From the NCBI GenBank assembly GCA_009176605.1, contig SEYY01023883.1, positions 10,001 to 49,233 on the forward strand: a DNA stretch of 39,233 nucleotides, read 5' to 3'. The translations under genes and the position numbers were made by a program. Under the pieces are notes generated by a model. That model was not told where the DNA came from, did not search any database, and saw nothing but the letters and a program-made list of their open reading frames with translations. Numbering within the stretch: the stretch's first letter is position 1; the number at the start of each line of letters is the position of its first letter. This document shows positions 33,401 to 39,233 of this stretch, piece after piece. Origin of the DNA: Armadillidium nasatum. Its lineage: Eukaryota; Arthropoda; Malacostraca; Isopoda; Armadillidiidae.

Positions 33401-34079
<679 letters not shown>

Positions 34080-35023
34080 GGGTAGGGAAGTAGAACTCTC
34101 GAGGAGATGAGATTACTCACATTGGGTATATGGGGTGTTAAATGTACTTCTCATTTACCTCCAGTGTGCAGTGGTGCACGATTTCGAGCTCATCTGCACA
34201 TTCTTCTTCACGGAGTAGGCTCTCCTTCACACACGAAAAACACTATTACAGACACACATCGTTTAAAATAATAATAATAATTTTTATTCGTCAACAACAG
34301 TAGCCTCGGAGAAAGTCAGAGAGGTGACTTCCAAAAACAGATCTTCATCCACCCCTTACCCTGTCACTACTTGAAAGTAGGTGGTCTCCAGTGATAGGGT
34401 TTTCACCACCAGGAATCTGCAACCTGCTTTTCCTGATGCACGGTCATTTTTTCCATAAATGTTTGTAACATTGGCGGTCTTCAATCCAATTTCAACTTTG
34501 TTGAACATCACCTATCAGGTGCTTGAGTGTTCTGACAGCAAAACCATATTCTGTTTCTTCATACTGTCTCTATCCTCAATTTACAGAGAAGGAGGTTGTT
34601 GTGCGTACGTTGGCAGCGTTGGTGTTTGTTCTCGTGTCTCTAATTTGGAGACTTTCGAATTTTTGTCCGTGTGGCTAAAGCTCTCCTGCCATTCTACGAC
34701 TAAATTCATTTATTCTGTTTATTTATCTTCTACTAATTCTACTGACTATCCTAAATTCTTCGATTATCTTAACTCCAAAATAGAACACATTCTCTCTTCT
34801 GCTTTCTCTGAAATCATCATGTTAGGTGATTTTAACGCTCACCGGTGACCGTACCTTCCATTTCGCTATCCAAGTGATCTTGAGCAGTTGGTGCAGTTCC
34901 TTTCTCGTATCTCATTGTTTAGGGGATGAACGCAACATTCTAGACCTTTTTCTAACTTCTAATCCTTCTCCTTACAATGTCAAACTCTATCCAACTCTGG
35001 GTTTCTCCGGTCACCTTCATATC

Positions 35024-35027
<4 letters not shown>
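34080..35027 (+). mobile_element. LINE copy D1, 5' part of the main family
   Basis: Starts with the family 5' end (GGTAGGGAAGTAGAACTC, then ACATTGGGTATA). Endonuclease text includes [20 protein letters not shown] and EIIMLGDFNA (near 34805-34845), then a shift, then [14 protein letters not shown] and LGFSGHLHISVY. The catalytic SDH position reads SGH, and the N-terminal block is damaged. The copy stops at 35027, where the word CTCTGTA turns into (TA)n. Confidence 0.85.

Positions 35028-35109
<82 letters not shown>
35028..35109. repeat. (TA)n tract inside the D1/D2 LINE pair
   Basis: About 82 bp of TA, between the broken endonuclease of D1 and a new family 5' end. Confidence 0.97.

Positions 35110-39233
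<4,124 letters not shown>

Overview
The window is eukaryotic and very probably arthropod, most likely a decapod crustacean. This is inferred from an arthropod-style N-cadherin gene with huge introns, Maverick/Polinton remnants, several non-LTR retrotransposon families and 21 long (TA)n tracts. The tracts total about 2.7 kb, roughly 7% of the window. The only host-gene sequence I can support is two exons of a cadherin on the minus strand, at 16576-16809 and 152-327. They join in phase 1 across a 16.2-kb intron to rebuild one cadherin repeat. Everything else looks like intron filled with mobile elements.

Left part (0.3-16.5 kb, the intron between the two exons): a minus-strand relic of one LINE family (0.8-1.3 kb). 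Two copies of a Jockey/CR1-like LINE lie head to head: copy A (minus, 5'-truncated, 1571-3848) and copy B (plus, full span, 4373-7725). Then come a two-unit tandem repeat (8895-9570), a decayed LTR-retrotransposon integrase (10.5-11.2 kb), two small genes of a Polinton remnant (12.06-12.86 kb), and a composite of a LINE 3' end and an RTE-type 3' end facing outward (13.2-14.3 kb).

Middle part (16.8-21.5 kb, upstream intron of the cadherin): tRNA-derived SINE pieces, a second LINE subfamily (minus, 17.6-19.0 kb), a short terminal-inverted-repeat element with a TATCGG-repeat interior (19.34-19.54 kb), and LINE copy C (plus, 3'-truncated, 19.64-21.54 kb).

Right-centre part (21.7-33.4 kb): a broken Maverick/Polinton. 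On the minus strand, in transcription order, lie a GSNIxDL-motif protein (27.2-26.6 kb), a protein with a PC4-like single-strand DNA-binding core (25.1-24.4 kb), an intact-looking chromodomain integrase (23.8-22.7 kb) and a frameshifted virion-type protein (22.7-21.8 kb). On the plus strand, diverging from them, lies a decayed protein-primed DNA polymerase B with an apparent intron (30.2-33.4 kb). The polymerase is cut at the start of its polymerase domain. A CR1-like LINE with an (ATT)n tail is inserted between the two arms.

Right end (33.4-39.2 kb): two more TA-flanked short elements, a rearranged LINE copy (D1/D2), and an RTE-type LINE on the minus strand that runs off the window.

Recurring theme: almost every element end, 5' and 3', abuts a (TA)n tract. 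Four or five short elements share a head like AGKGATRGGC and carry different short-period repeats inside. These two patterns are the main candidates for undescribed biology here. Nothing was searched against a database; all family names rest on motifs read by eye.
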